Shown one piece after another: positions 28,195 to 37,751 of a stretch of 64,000 nt of DNA. Both the position numbers and the translations under genes were made by a program. The notes beneath the pieces are model-generated. The model did no database searches. It saw nothing but the letters and a program-made list of their open reading frames with translations, and was not told where the DNA came from. Origin of the DNA: Litoreibacter albidus (GTDB lineage Bacteria > Pseudomonadota > Alphaproteobacteria > Rhodobacterales > Rhodobacteraceae); contig NZ_FNOI01000001.1 of NCBI RefSeq assembly GCF_900107015.1, positions 64,501 through 128,500 on the forward strand. The letters are read 5' to 3'. Within the stretch, counting starts at the first letter, position 1, and every line of letters begins with the position of its first letter.

Positions 28195-29247
28195 CTAGCC
28201 GCGCAGCAAGTCTACCAATTGGTCGATCTCTGCCTCGGTTTTGTTCCAGTCGCAAACCATGCGGCAGCGGATCAAGTCGTCGTCGGGGCCATCCAGCGTG
28301 GCGTCGGCGGGGAACAGGTAGTACTTCGCACCGGCGTCCATAGCGCGGCGGTGGGCGGCGCGGGGCAGGTGGGCGAAGACCATGTTGGCCTCCGGCGTAT
28401 CGGGGATTTCCGCGCCCTTTACAGTTTCCAACCCCTTGACCAGACGGGCGCAGTTGGCATTGGCCTGTCGGCCCAGCTTCAACCACAGGTCATCCGTCAG
28501 ATAGGCGTCCATCTGCGCGGATAGGAAGCGGTGTTTGGAGAACAGATGCGCGCCGCGTTTGCGCCGCAGCTCGAACTCCCACGCTTTTTCTGGGTCGAAG
28601 AAGACCACCGCCTCGACACCGGCGCAGCCGTTTTTGGTGCCGCCGAAGGACACCACGTCGATGCCGGCTTTCCATGTCATCTGTGCGGCTGTGCAGCCGA
28701 GTGCCGCGCAGGCGTTGGCGAAACGTGCGCCGTCGAGATGGGTTTTCAGCCCGTATTCCTTGGCGATGGCGGTCAGGGCGGCGATGTCTTCCAAACTGTA
28801 GAGGGTGCCGACCTCGGTGGCCTGCGTGATGCTCACCGGCCCGCGTTGGACGCCGTGCACGCCCTTGTCGCCGGTGTTCACGATGGCATGACGCAGCGCG
28901 CTTGGGTCCATCTTGGCCCCGTCGCCGTCCACCAAGGTCAGGCGTGCGCCGTTGGCGTAAAACTCCGGCGCGCCGCATTCGTCCTCTTCCACGTGCGAGA
29001 CGCGGTGCGCGAACATGGTGTCCCAGCTGTTGGTGTAGGTGGAGAGCGCCAGCGCGTTCGCGGCGGTGCCGGTGGCCACGAGGTAGACGGCGGCCTCCGG
29101 TGCCTCAAAAGTGGCGCGGATTTTGTCACGCACGCGGGGCATAATGCTGTCGTTGCCATAGGGCATTTCATAGCCCGTGTTGGCGTCCACAATGGCGTTC
29201 AGCACGCTTGGATGCATCGGGCCTGCGTTGTCGGAGGCAAAATTCAT
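28195..29247 (-). CDS. ltaE: Low-specificity L-threonine aldolase
   Basis: PLP enzyme splitting threonine or allo-threonine to glycine and acetaldehyde, 350 residues. The fold-type I features are clear: GTAANALALS near 60, HLDGARFANA at 170-179 and the PLP lysine K205 in SFGGTKNG. It starts four bases after the stop of the cysteine-cluster gene, so it is the last member of the MaoC-ribF-ycgN-ltaE string. The link to riboflavin kinase is likely just operon packing. Beta-eliminating lyase relatives (for example other serine-type aldolases) remain possible for exact substrate. Confidence 0.9.
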   Translation of the reverse strand: MNFASDNAGPMHPSVLNAIVDANTGYEMPYGNDSIMPRVRDKIRATFEAPEAAVYLVATGTAANALALSTYTNSWDTMFAHRVSHVEEDECGAPEFYANGARLTLVDGDGAKMDPSALRHAIVNTGDKGVHGVQRGPVSITQATEVGTLYSLEDIAALTAIAKEYGLKTHLDGARFANACAALGCTAAQMTWKAGIDVVSFGGTKNGCAGVEAVVFFDPEKAWEFELRRKRGAHLFSKHRFLSAQMDAYLTDDLWLKLGRQANANCARLVKGLETVKGAEIPDTPEANMVFAHLPRAAHRRAMDAGAKYYLFPADATLDGPDDDLIRCRMVCDWNKTEAEIDQLVDLLRG

Positions 29248-29251
29248 GGCG

Positions 29252-29716
29252 TCAGTCCTCGATTATGTAGTTTTCCCACTCGTCCTCGGACACCTCGAAC
29301 TCCGGCACGGTCCAGCCCTGCACGGAAATTCCCGCGTCATGCACCGTTTGCGCGGTGCCGGAGATCAGCGGGTGCCAGTCCTCCAGCGGCTTGCCCTCGT
29401 TGAGCAGGCGGTAGGCGCAGGTTGGCGGCATCCAGTATCCGATGTCGTCGATGTTCTTTGGCGTCAGTTGCACGCAGTCGGGCACGAACTGCTTGCGAAT
29501 GTCGTATTGCGCGCAGCGGCAGGTGTCACCGTCCAGCAGGCGGCAGGCCACGCGGGTGAAGGCGATCTCGAAGGTGTCTTCGTCTTCCAGCTTGTTTAGG
29601 CAGCACCGACCGCAGCCGTCGCATAGCGCTTCCCACTCTTTGGAACTCATGTCTTTGAGCGGGACTTTCTCCCAGAATTTATGGCGCAATCCGTCGCGCT
29701 GGATCGGGTCGCTCAT
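29252..29716 (-). CDS. YcgN/UPF0260 cysteine-cluster protein
   Basis: A 154-residue protein of the UPF0260 (YcgN) branch of the YkgJ cysteine-cluster family. The cluster CDGCGRCC at 32-39 is followed by further cysteines at 58, 66 and 68 and in VPDCVQ and PPTCAYR, enough to bind zinc or an iron-sulfur centre. The ATG at 29716 overlaps the ribF stop as ATGA and yields MSDPIQRDGLRHKFWE, the family-type start. The function is unknown. Confidence 0.88.
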   Translation of the reverse strand: MSDPIQRDGLRHKFWEKVPLKDMSSKEWEALCDGCGRCCLNKLEDEDTFEIAFTRVACRLLDGDTCRCAQYDIRKQFVPDCVQLTPKNIDDIGYWMPPTCAYRLLNEGKPLEDWHPLISGTAQTVHDAGISVQGWTVPEFEVSEDEWENYIIED

Positions 29717-30645
29717 AGGGCGGCCAGAATGCTGCGGGCGCGGTCGCAATCGGCGTCCATCTGGGTGATCAAAGCTTCTAGGCTGTCGAACTTTTCCTCG
29801 CCGCGCAGGTAATCGACCAAGGCCACAGACAGGGTTTCCCCGTAAAGGTCCCCCTTGAAATCAAACAGGAAGCTTTCGCAATTTGGCCGGTTCACGCCAA
29901 ACATCGGGCGCACGCCGATGGAGGCCGCGCCGTGGTAGCTGCCTTGATGCGGGCCGGTCAGCACATCGACTAGCACGGCGTAGACGCCGAACTTTGGCGG
30001 GTGTAGCCCGTCGATGGACATGTTCGCCGTGGGGTAGCCCAATTCGCGGCCACGTTGGTCGCCTTGGATGACCTCCCCCTCAATGCGGTGCCAGTGGCTT
30101 AGCATTTCGGCGGCATCGCGGGTGCGGCCCTCGGCCAAGGCGGCGCGGATGTTGGTGGAGGACACTTGCGCCGTGTCTTGTGTGACCAAATCGGCGACGG
30201 TCACGCCGAAGCCGTATTTTTCGCCAAACTCTTGCAACATGGTGACGTTGCCGCCGCGCCCTTTGCCGAAACAGAAGTCCGCGCCGACGACCACATGCGT
30301 CAGGCCCAAGCCCTTGGCGATCACGTCGCGGGCGAATTCTTCCGCCGTCAGGCCCGACAGGCTCGTGTTGAAGTTCAGTTGATACAGACGCTCCACGCCC
30401 AGTTTCTCTAAGCGGTTGGCCTTGGCCTCCGCATTCATCAGGCGGAAGGGTGGGGCGTCTTTGGCGAAGAATTCGCGCGGGTGCGGCTCGAAGGTGACGA
30501 TGCCCAGCGGCGCGTCCGGCGCGGCGTTGCGCGCGATGTCGATCACCGCTTGGTGGCCCACATGAACGCCGTCAAAATTGCCAATGGCCGCGGTCGCCCC
30601 GCGGTCCTCTGGTCGCACAAACTGGTAGTCTCGGATGATCCTCAT
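29713..30645 (-). CDS. ribF: Bifunctional riboflavin kinase/FAD synthetase
   Basis: Converts riboflavin to FMN and then FAD. The N-terminal adenylyltransferase domain has GNFDGVHVGHQ at 22-32 and STNIRAALAEG near 170. The C-terminal kinase domain has GRELGYPTANM near 200 and a GVYAV strand. ATG at 30645 gives 310 residues, the standard length; nine extra upstream codons in frame are not conserved. It follows the MaoC gene by 38 bases and overlaps the cysteine-cluster gene by four. Confidence 0.93.
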   Translation of the reverse strand: MRIIRDYQFVRPEDRGATAAIGNFDGVHVGHQAVIDIARNAAPDAPLGIVTFEPHPREFFAKDAPPFRLMNAEAKANRLEKLGVERLYQLNFNTSLSGLTAEEFARDVIAKGLGLTHVVVGADFCFGKGRGGNVTMLQEFGEKYGFGVTVADLVTQDTAQVSSTNIRAALAEGRTRDAAEMLSHWHRIEGEVIQGDQRGRELGYPTANMSIDGLHPPKFGVYAVLVDVLTGPHQGSYHGAASIGVRPMFGVNRPNCESFLFDFKGDLYGETLSVALVDYLRGEEKFDSLEALITQMDADCDRARSILAAL

Positions 30646-30683
30646 GGCGTTTGGGTAAACGCCGTGCGGCACCGGTGCAAGCG

Positions 30684-31142
30684 TTAGTCGAACTTGCGCG
30701 AGGGGGCCAGAACGATGGCTTCGCCTTTTAGCACGTTTTTGCCGTCAACTTCGCAGCGGGTGTGCATGGTGACGCGGCGTTTGGCGTGGTCGATGTCGGT
30801 CACTTCGACCTCTGCCAGCACCATGTCGCCGGGACGCACCGGCGCCAGAAACTTCAGCGATTGGCCCAGATAAACCGTGCCATGTCCGGGCAGTTGCTCA
30901 CCAATGACCGCGGAAATCAGGCCGGCGGTCAGCATCCCGTGGGCAATGCGGCCCTCAAAGATGGTGTCTTGCGCATAGTCGTCATCCAGATGCACCGGAT
31001 TATGGTCGGTCGATATTTTGGCGAACATTTCAATGTCGCGGTCCGTCACCTGCTTGCGCAGATGGCGCTTCATGCCGATCTCAATATCTTCGATGCAGAT
31101 GGTGCCGCGGGGCAGGTTGTCAGTTCGATGAACGTCGAGCAT
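30684..31142 (-). CDS. MaoC-like (R)-specific hydratase
   Basis: Hot-dog fold hydratase of 152 residues. The hydratase-2 motif is intact: FAKISTDHNPVHLDDDYA around 40-57 contains the catalytic D and H, followed by GRIAHGMLTAGL near 69. Relatives (PhaJ type) hydrate trans-2-enoyl-CoA to (R)-3-hydroxyacyl-CoA, feeding polyhydroxyalkanoate or fatty-acid pools. The acyl chain preference cannot be seen. It is probably the first gene of a unit leading to ribF, preceded by an A+T-rich region likely to hold its promoter. Confidence 0.85.
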   Translation of the reverse strand: MLDVHRTDNLPRGTICIEDIEIGMKRHLRKQVTDRDIEMFAKISTDHNPVHLDDDYAQDTIFEGRIAHGMLTAGLISAVIGEQLPGHGTVYLGQSLKFLAPVRPGDMVLAEVEVTDIDHAKRRVTMHTRCEVDGKNVLKGEAIVLAPSRKFD

Positions 31143-31226
31143 GGTGCGTAACTTTCAAACAATGAGTGTCGGTTGCTTGAAATATAATTACTTCGCACTT
31201 GCAGCAAAGTCCAGCTTTTTCGTGAC
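31143..31226 (-). promoter_or_regulatory. Probable promoter region of the MaoC-ribF unit
   Basis: An unusually A+T-rich gap. On the minus strand TTTGCT and TATATT are 16 bases apart, a weak sigma-70-like pair. An inverted repeat TTTCAA (31153) / TTGAAA (31177) with an 18-base spacer could be an operator. Weak evidence, mainly composition and position. Confidence 0.35.
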
Positions 31227-32099
31227 CTACCGCAGGAAGCCAATAGTATAGGTTGGCGACACCATTTCCTTTTCCAGATAGGCCTTTAGCAGGTCTGCAT
31301 CCGGCTGGTGGGTGGTTTTGGTCTCCGCCGCAGCCAACCCGCCCGAGATGAACAGGGAATCAAGATCCTCCCCCATAGCACCCCGAATATCGGTCAAAAC
31401 GCCGTCCCCGATGCACAAAATGCGGTCGTCCGGCACGGTCTGGCCCAAGGCAGACAACCGGCGGCGTGCAAGGTCGTAAATCGGTGGGTGCGGCTTGCCA
31501 AAGTAGAGGCTTTCGCCGCCCATCTCTGTGTAAAGCTTCGCCAAGGCGCCCGCGCACCATTCGCGGGTTTCCCCACGGTCGACCACGATGTCGGGGTTCG
31601 CGCAAAGCAGTTTCAGGCCCTTTTGCTTGGCGTATAGGAAGTCGGGCCGCATCACGTCGGGGTCGGCAAACGGGTCAAACGGGCCGCAGCAGACGATGCC
31701 CTCGGCTTGGTCCAGTGGCACCTGCTGGATGTCCACGGGATTTTCGACGATTTCCAGCGGGTCAAAGAACGACTGGTCGTACGGCTGGCCGATAAAGTAG
31801 ACCTTTTCACCGACCGCCCCGTTGAACATTGCATAGCGCGCGCTGTCGCCGGAGGTCGCGATCACATCCCAGCTGTCTGTTGCGACGCCGATCTTGTCCA
31901 ACTGTTGCTCCACAGCGCCGCGGTGGCGCGGGGCGTTGGTCACAAAGATCACTTTGCCGCCTTTGGCGCGGTAGCTTTGCATCGCGGCAACCGCCTCGGC
32001 GAACGGCTCCAGACCGTTGTGGATGCAGCCCCAAAGGTCCACGAACAGAGCGTCGTAGCGGTCAGAAACTTCGGAAAGGTGGGTGATGATCTGGGACAT
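31227..32099 (-). CDS. TIGR01459 family HAD-type hydrolase
   Basis: A cytosolic HAD phosphatase of 290 residues in the NagD-like class. Motif I is FVDLWGCIHNG near 19-29, lacking the second aspartate of the usual DxD (DLW) as in this family. The FVTNAPRHRGAVEQQL motif II is near 56, and the C-terminal CIGDGVLTDIRGA carries the metal ligands. The ATG at 32099 gives the family start MSQIITHLSEVSDRYDALF; the frame upstream is non-homologous. The substrate is unknown. It stands between the pyrophosphatase and MaoC genes on the same strand; the gap to the pyrophosphatase stop is 66 bases. Confidence 0.85.
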   Translation of the reverse strand: MSQIITHLSEVSDRYDALFVDLWGCIHNGLEPFAEAVAAMQSYRAKGGKVIFVTNAPRHRGAVEQQLDKIGVATDSWDVIATSGDSARYAMFNGAVGEKVYFIGQPYDQSFFDPLEIVENPVDIQQVPLDQAEGIVCCGPFDPFADPDVMRPDFLYAKQKGLKLLCANPDIVVDRGETREWCAGALAKLYTEMGGESLYFGKPHPPIYDLARRRLSALGQTVPDDRILCIGDGVLTDIRGAMGEDLDSLFISGGLAAAETKTTHQPDADLLKAYLEKEMVSPTYTIGFLR

Positions 32100-32165
32100 G
32101 TGCAGCCTTGCGGTTGGAGGAAGCTTGGGCAGGCGCCCCAAATCAGAGGCACCCGCCGCTATGGA

Positions 32166-33083
32166 TTAGACCTTCAGGGAAGGAATGATCTGCTTTTTGC
32201 GGCTCATCACGCCGGGCAGGACGACGGTGTCGCCTGTGACGGTTGCGCCGAAGGATTTTTCTGCCACGCGCTTGGACAGGTCGTTCGGGATCAGCATGGT
32301 GGCTTCCTCGTTCAGGATATCCACGACGAACAGCAGAACCTCGTTCACCTTGTCTTCGCCAGCGACGGCAGGCATCGCTTCCATGATCTCGGCCTTGCGG
32401 TCCAACACCATTTTCGGGCTGGTGGTTTCCAGCACGGAGACGCGGAACTTCACGCTCTCGACTTCGTATTCCTTGCTGTCCATGCGCAGCAACTCCGCCG
32501 CGGAGAACGCGGAGACGTCGGATTTTGCCGCGAACAGCTCTGCCGCGTAGCCCGCAATATCCACACCCAATTCAGCCGCGAGCTTTTCAGCCAAAGCACG
32601 GTCGGTGGCGGTCGTCGTCGGGGACCGGAACTCCAGCGTGTCGGACAGGATGCACGACAGCATCGCGCCCTTGATGTTGTCCGGCATATGCGCCGCGTGC
32701 TCGCCCATCAGGTCGTGCATGATGGTGGCGGTGCAGGCCAGCGGGCGGATGGTGATGTCGATCGGACCAGCCGTCTCAAGACCGCCCACCAGCTTGTGGT
32801 GGTCGATGACCGCTTGAACGTCCGCGCCGTTGATGTTGGCGGGTAGCTCGGCAGGGTTGTTGGTGTCGACGATCACGCAAGGCTGGCCGTCGGCCACATT
32901 GTCGATGATTTCCGGCTTCGCAAGGTTCCAGCGCTCCAGCATGAAGGCGGCTTCGGTGTTCGGCTCGCCCAAAAGCTTGGCAGCGGCGTCGCCGCCGGTG
33001 TGGTTGATGAACCATTCCCAGATCAGCGGTGATCCGGTGCTATCGGTGTCGGGGGATTTGTGGCCAAAAACAAAAGTGGTCAT
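32166..33083 (-). CDS. ppaC: Manganese-dependent inorganic pyrophosphatase (family II)
   Basis: DHH-superfamily pyrophosphatase hydrolysing PPi with Mn or Co, 305 residues. Metal ligands are readable: H8, D12 and D14 in FGHKSPDTDS, D73 in VDTNN, and D94-H95-H96 in VIDHHKLVG. The DHHA2 domain occupies the C-terminal third and ends VVLPGVMSRKKQIIPSLKV with the RKK substrate-binding motif. ATG at 33083 gives MTTFVFGHKSPDTD; upstream codons are not conserved. No CBS domains are inserted, so it is the unregulated form. Confidence 0.94.
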   Translation of the reverse strand: MTTFVFGHKSPDTDSTGSPLIWEWFINHTGGDAAAKLLGEPNTEAAFMLERWNLAKPEIIDNVADGQPCVIVDTNNPAELPANINGADVQAVIDHHKLVGGLETAGPIDITIRPLACTATIMHDLMGEHAAHMPDNIKGAMLSCILSDTLEFRSPTTTATDRALAEKLAAELGVDIAGYAAELFAAKSDVSAFSAAELLRMDSKEYEVESVKFRVSVLETTSPKMVLDRKAEIMEAMPAVAGEDKVNEVLLFVVDILNEEATMLIPNDLSKRVAEKSFGATVTGDTVVLPGVMSRKKQIIPSLKV

Positions 33084-33172
33084 TGCAGGAGGTGTCCTCG
33101 TGATAGGTGCAGTCTTTGCGCGCCTTATAGGAGCCGCAGTGCGGCTTGTCACGCCAGCAAAGGTGCCGCCCG

Positions 33173-34642
33173 TTAGGCGGCGTTCAGTCGCGCACGCTTG
33201 AGGTCGGGGGTGAAGGGGATCGACGCCAGCTCCGGTGCCAGATGCGTCAAAAGCGCGTCGTTATAGACGTTGGCTTGCCGCTCCGCCACGGGCAGGCGCA
33301 GGCATCCCGCGATTAGGGCGCGGTCGCTGAACGGGTTCACCAGAAAGTTGCGCGTGTAACCGTAAAACTTCGGCTGCCACCCCGGAAGCAGGCTCTCGAT
33401 GAATGCAAAGTCATAGGCCAGCGCCTGCGCGCCTTGCGGCAGGGTGGCCTTCCACGCCAGATAGTCGGGCTTGAACGCCGCCACGGTTTGCGCGCCGCCT
33501 GCGGGCAGGATGGCCAGCCGCTCCGTCGCGTAATCGGCGTCATGCCCGTCGGGGTGGGCGGCGTCGCGTGCCAGCCCGCGTTTCCAGTGGTTGGCTTTCA
33601 ACAGCTCCATTACATTGCCGCGCAGCACCACGCCTTTGGGCACCTTGCGCGACAAGCCATCCAGCACGTCGTTGTTGGCGTCCCCCACGTAGCCCGCTGC
33701 CAAGCGGAACGCGGTTTTCTGACGCCTGCGGGCGACGCGGTTCGGGGTGTCGCGCTCTTGGTCCGTCGCGATGAAGGAGGCGTAGGTCACATGCTCCAGC
33801 CCCAAGCTGGCGGCGATCTGCTCGGACAGTTCGGCGTCAATCTTGCCCTGCCAGTTGGACACAAAGGTGTAGCTTTGGGCGATCTGTGCCAGATGCGGCT
33901 TGGCCGCAGCGGCAAGGTTGCGGCTGTCGCGCCCGCCAGAGAGCGGAAGCAGCGTGGTATACCCTGCGGCAATCGCACCGATTACGTCACTCAGACGTTG
34001 GCCCATGGCGGCGATCGTCTGATCCGGCCCATCTGTGGGGAATGTGGCGTCCGCCTTTGGCCAGAACCGTGTCAGCGTGAAATTAGCCAGATCAAGCCTG
34101 TGGTTGGGCATGACGCCGCGCACGTAGGCGTCGCGGGTAAAGCCAAGCGCGTAGCTGCCGCGCCCGCCTTGCACCGCGTCCACATCAAAGCGCGGGTTCT
34201 CGATGATCGGGCGGTCAAGGCACATCAACGGGGTGGAGGCCACGGTGCGGGTGTTCGCGTCGTAGACGACGCCCATTGACCCCGTCGGGTCGGCGTAGAC
34301 CGCGCCCGCGCCGTCAATCGCCACATAGCGCCCCGCCGCAGCGGTCACGAAGGCCTCGAAGCTGGTCGCCAGCACATAGCCGTCGGTCACAAGTTTGCCT
34401 GTGCCGTCCACGGCCAGCCCCAGCACAACGCCGGCCAAGGCACCGTCTTCGCCGTGCAGGCGCGCAAACGGGGTGGAGCGGCAGTGGTGCAGCCGCCAGT
34501 CGTCGCCCAAATCGGTGACACGGTAGCCGTCGATGTGCAGCTCTTCCGATTGGCTTAGCGTGAACTGCCCTCTGAAGATGCGTGCAAATCTGAGACTGGC
34601 CGCGTCGCAGGCCTGATGGGCCGCAAGGGGGGCGCTTAACAT
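33173..34642 (-). CDS. Asparagine-synthase-like protein (PP-loop ATPase)
   Basis: A 489-residue protein. The C-terminal half is an asparagine-synthase-type ATP pyrophosphatase domain with the PP-loop SGGRDS at 235-240. The N-terminal part (GRYVAIDGAGAVYADPTGSMG near 104-124) resembles the class II glutaminase fold, but the protein starts MLSAPLAAH and has no cysteine at position 2, so it cannot use glutamine in the standard way. An AAGGAG site fixes the ATG at 34642. Relatives are found in amide or beta-lactam-like bond formation and in surface polysaccharide loci; none is nearby. Product unknown. It lies divergent from the DUF2161 gene. Confidence 0.72.
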   Translation of the reverse strand: MLSAPLAAHQACDAASLRFARIFRGQFTLSQSEELHIDGYRVTDLGDDWRLHHCRSTPFARLHGEDGALAGVVLGLAVDGTGKLVTDGYVLATSFEAFVTAAAGRYVAIDGAGAVYADPTGSMGVVYDANTRTVASTPLMCLDRPIIENPRFDVDAVQGGRGSYALGFTRDAYVRGVMPNHRLDLANFTLTRFWPKADATFPTDGPDQTIAAMGQRLSDVIGAIAAGYTTLLPLSGGRDSRNLAAAAKPHLAQIAQSYTFVSNWQGKIDAELSEQIAASLGLEHVTYASFIATDQERDTPNRVARRRQKTAFRLAAGYVGDANNDVLDGLSRKVPKGVVLRGNVMELLKANHWKRGLARDAAHPDGHDADYATERLAILPAGGAQTVAAFKPDYLAWKATLPQGAQALAYDFAFIESLLPGWQPKFYGYTRNFLVNPFSDRALIAGCLRLPVAERQANVYNDALLTHLAPELASIPFTPDLKRARLNAA

Positions 34643-34761
34643 GGCGGATGGCTCCTTTAGGGGCTCTGGTTGGCTGCTCTTGTTACGCGGATGATACACC
34701 AAGGCATGTGGCTTTGGCAAAACCTTGTTGCACGGGCCACGCGCCGTGTAGCGTCCGCGTC

Positions 34762-35430
34762 ATGACCAGAGAGACAGAGCTATACGCGCCGGTGAAATCC
34801 TTCCTCATGGGGCAGGGCTACGAGGTGAAGGGGGAGATCGGCGCTTGCGACGTGGTTGGCGTGCGCGGCGACGATGATCCGGTCATCGTGGAGCTGAAAA
34901 CCGCGTTCTCCCTAAGCCTGTTTCACCAAGGCATTGCCCGCATGGCGATGACGGATGACGTCTACATCGCGGTGCCGCGCAAAACCGGCAAGCCATTCCA
35001 GAAGGCACTGAAGGAAAACACCGTGCTGTGCCGCCGCGTTGGCTTGGGTCTGATCACCGTGCGCCTGTCCGACAATCTGGTGGAGGTCCACACCGATCCC
35101 GTGCCCTACGCGCCGCGCAAGTCAAAGAAACGCAAGGGGCGGCTCTTGAAGGAATTCGCGCGGCGGGTGGGGGATCCGAACGACGGCGGTGCCACGCGCC
35201 ACGGGTTGATCACCGCCTACCGCCAAGACGCCATTCGCTGTGCGCGGTTCTTGGCCGTGCATGGGGCCTCGAAGGGCGCGAAGGTGGCGGCATGGGCCGA
35301 AGTGCCCACCGCCACACGGCTGATGCGCGACAATCATTACGGCTGGTTCGAGAAGGTTGAAAAGGGCGTCTACGCCCTGACCGCGCAGGGTCACAAAGGC
35401 TTAACAGACTATGGCGATCTGGCGGTTTGA
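34762..35430 (+). CDS. DUF2161 PD-(D/E)XK-type protein
   Basis: A 222-residue cytosolic protein. Residues about 8-75 carry a nuclease-like core: E...D in GEIGACDVVGV, then DDDPVIVELKTAF, which is the D-x(n)-E-x-K arrangement of PD-(D/E)XK enzymes, with HQGIARMAMTDDVYIAVP following. The C-terminus (about 130-220) looks like a winged-helix DNA-binding region ending GHKGLTDYGDL. The family is described as putative phosphodiesterases of unknown role, mainly in Alphaproteobacteria. ATG at 34762 is chosen over an upstream in-frame ATG because the extra 38 residues are cysteine-rich and unlike the family. A restriction or repair role is only a guess. Confidence 0.75.
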   Translation: MTRETELYAPVKSFLMGQGYEVKGEIGACDVVGVRGDDDPVIVELKTAFSLSLFHQGIARMAMTDDVYIAVPRKTGKPFQKALKENTVLCRRVGLGLITVRLSDNLVEVHTDPVPYAPRKSKKRKGRLLKEFARRVGDPNDGGATRHGLITAYRQDAIRCARFLAVHGASKGAKVAAWAEVPTATRLMRDNHYGWFEKVEKGVYALTAQGHKGLTDYGDLAV

Positions 35431-35482
35431 GCCGCAACGCAAATGTCGCTCAAAAAGTTCCCCGAATTTTTTCACTGGGCTG

Positions 35483-35511
35483 TTGACTCACGTCGCGTGC
35501 CTACTTAGCTA
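35483..35511 (+). promoter_or_regulatory. Promoter of groESL
   Basis: TTGACT at 35483 is followed after 17 bases by TAGCTA at 35506. The CIRCE element begins seven bases further, covering the expected transcription start, the usual layout of HrcA-controlled promoters. Confidence 0.65.
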
Positions 35512-35518
35512 TCCGTCG

Positions 35519-35545
35519 TTAGCACTCGCATCGGGTGAGTGCTAA
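35519..35545 (+). promoter_or_regulatory. CIRCE operator (HrcA binding site)
   Basis: A perfect inverted repeat TTAGCACTC, nine spacer bases, GAGTGCTAA, identical to the CIRCE consensus. HrcA would repress groESL here and release it on heat shock. It ends 57 bases before the groES start. The hrcA gene is not in the window. Confidence 0.96.
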
Positions 35546-35602
35546 CGGCTTCGGTCACCCCGAGGCCATGGGATTAACATTGGAGCTAAGGAGCACCAAA
35601 CG

Positions 35603-35890
35603 ATGGCATTGAAACCGCTTCACGACCGCGTTCTTGTAGAACGTGTTGAAGGCGACGAAAAAACCGCAGGTGGTTTGATCATCCCTGAGAGCGCAAAAGA
35701 AAAACCAGCTGAAGGCATCATTGTTGCCGTAGGCGAGGGCGCGCGCAAAGACTCAGGTGAGCTGATCCCTATGGCTGTCAAAGAAGGCGACAAAGTTCTG
35801 TTCGGCAAATGGTCCGGCACAGAGGTCACCGTTGACGGCAAAGAACTGCTGATGATGAAAGAAAGCGACGTTCTGGGCATTATCTCCTGA
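35603..35890 (+). CDS. groES: Co-chaperonin GroES
   Basis: Seven-subunit lid of the GroEL chamber, 95 residues. The signature [21 protein letters not shown] opens the protein. The mobile loop ([15 protein letters not shown]) and C-terminal KESDVLGII are standard. The ribosome-binding site AAGGAG precedes the ATG by seven bases. Codon use is of the highly expressed type. Transcribed with groEL, 71 bases apart, under CIRCE. Confidence 0.97.
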   Translation: MALKPLHDRVLVERVEGDEKTAGGLIIPESAKEKPAEGIIVAVGEGARKDSGELIPMAVKEGDKVLFGKWSGTEVTVDGKELLMMKESDVLGIIS

Positions 35891-35940
35891 ACCGGCCGGC
35901 GGGGTTAACCCCGCCCCAAAGCTTTCCGCACACACACTAA

Positions 35941-37605
<1,665 letters not shown>

Positions 37606-37636
37606 TACGGCTCACGCCATATTACGCTGCAAATTG

Positions 37637-37667
37637 GGCCACCCTTCTTCGGAAGGGTGGCCTTTTT
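37637..37667 (+). terminator. Rho-independent terminator of groESL
   Basis: A perfect eleven-pair stem GGCCACCCTTC with GAAGGGTGGCC, TTCG tetraloop and five T. It lies 31 bases after the groEL stop. Confidence 0.96.
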
Positions 37668-37751
37668 CGTTAACCGCTTTATGAAGGCCGCAGCTGTTAA
37701 AACGCCAATTTGCCATGTTCTTAGGCGCAAATTGCCACTAAGGCAGCGGTC

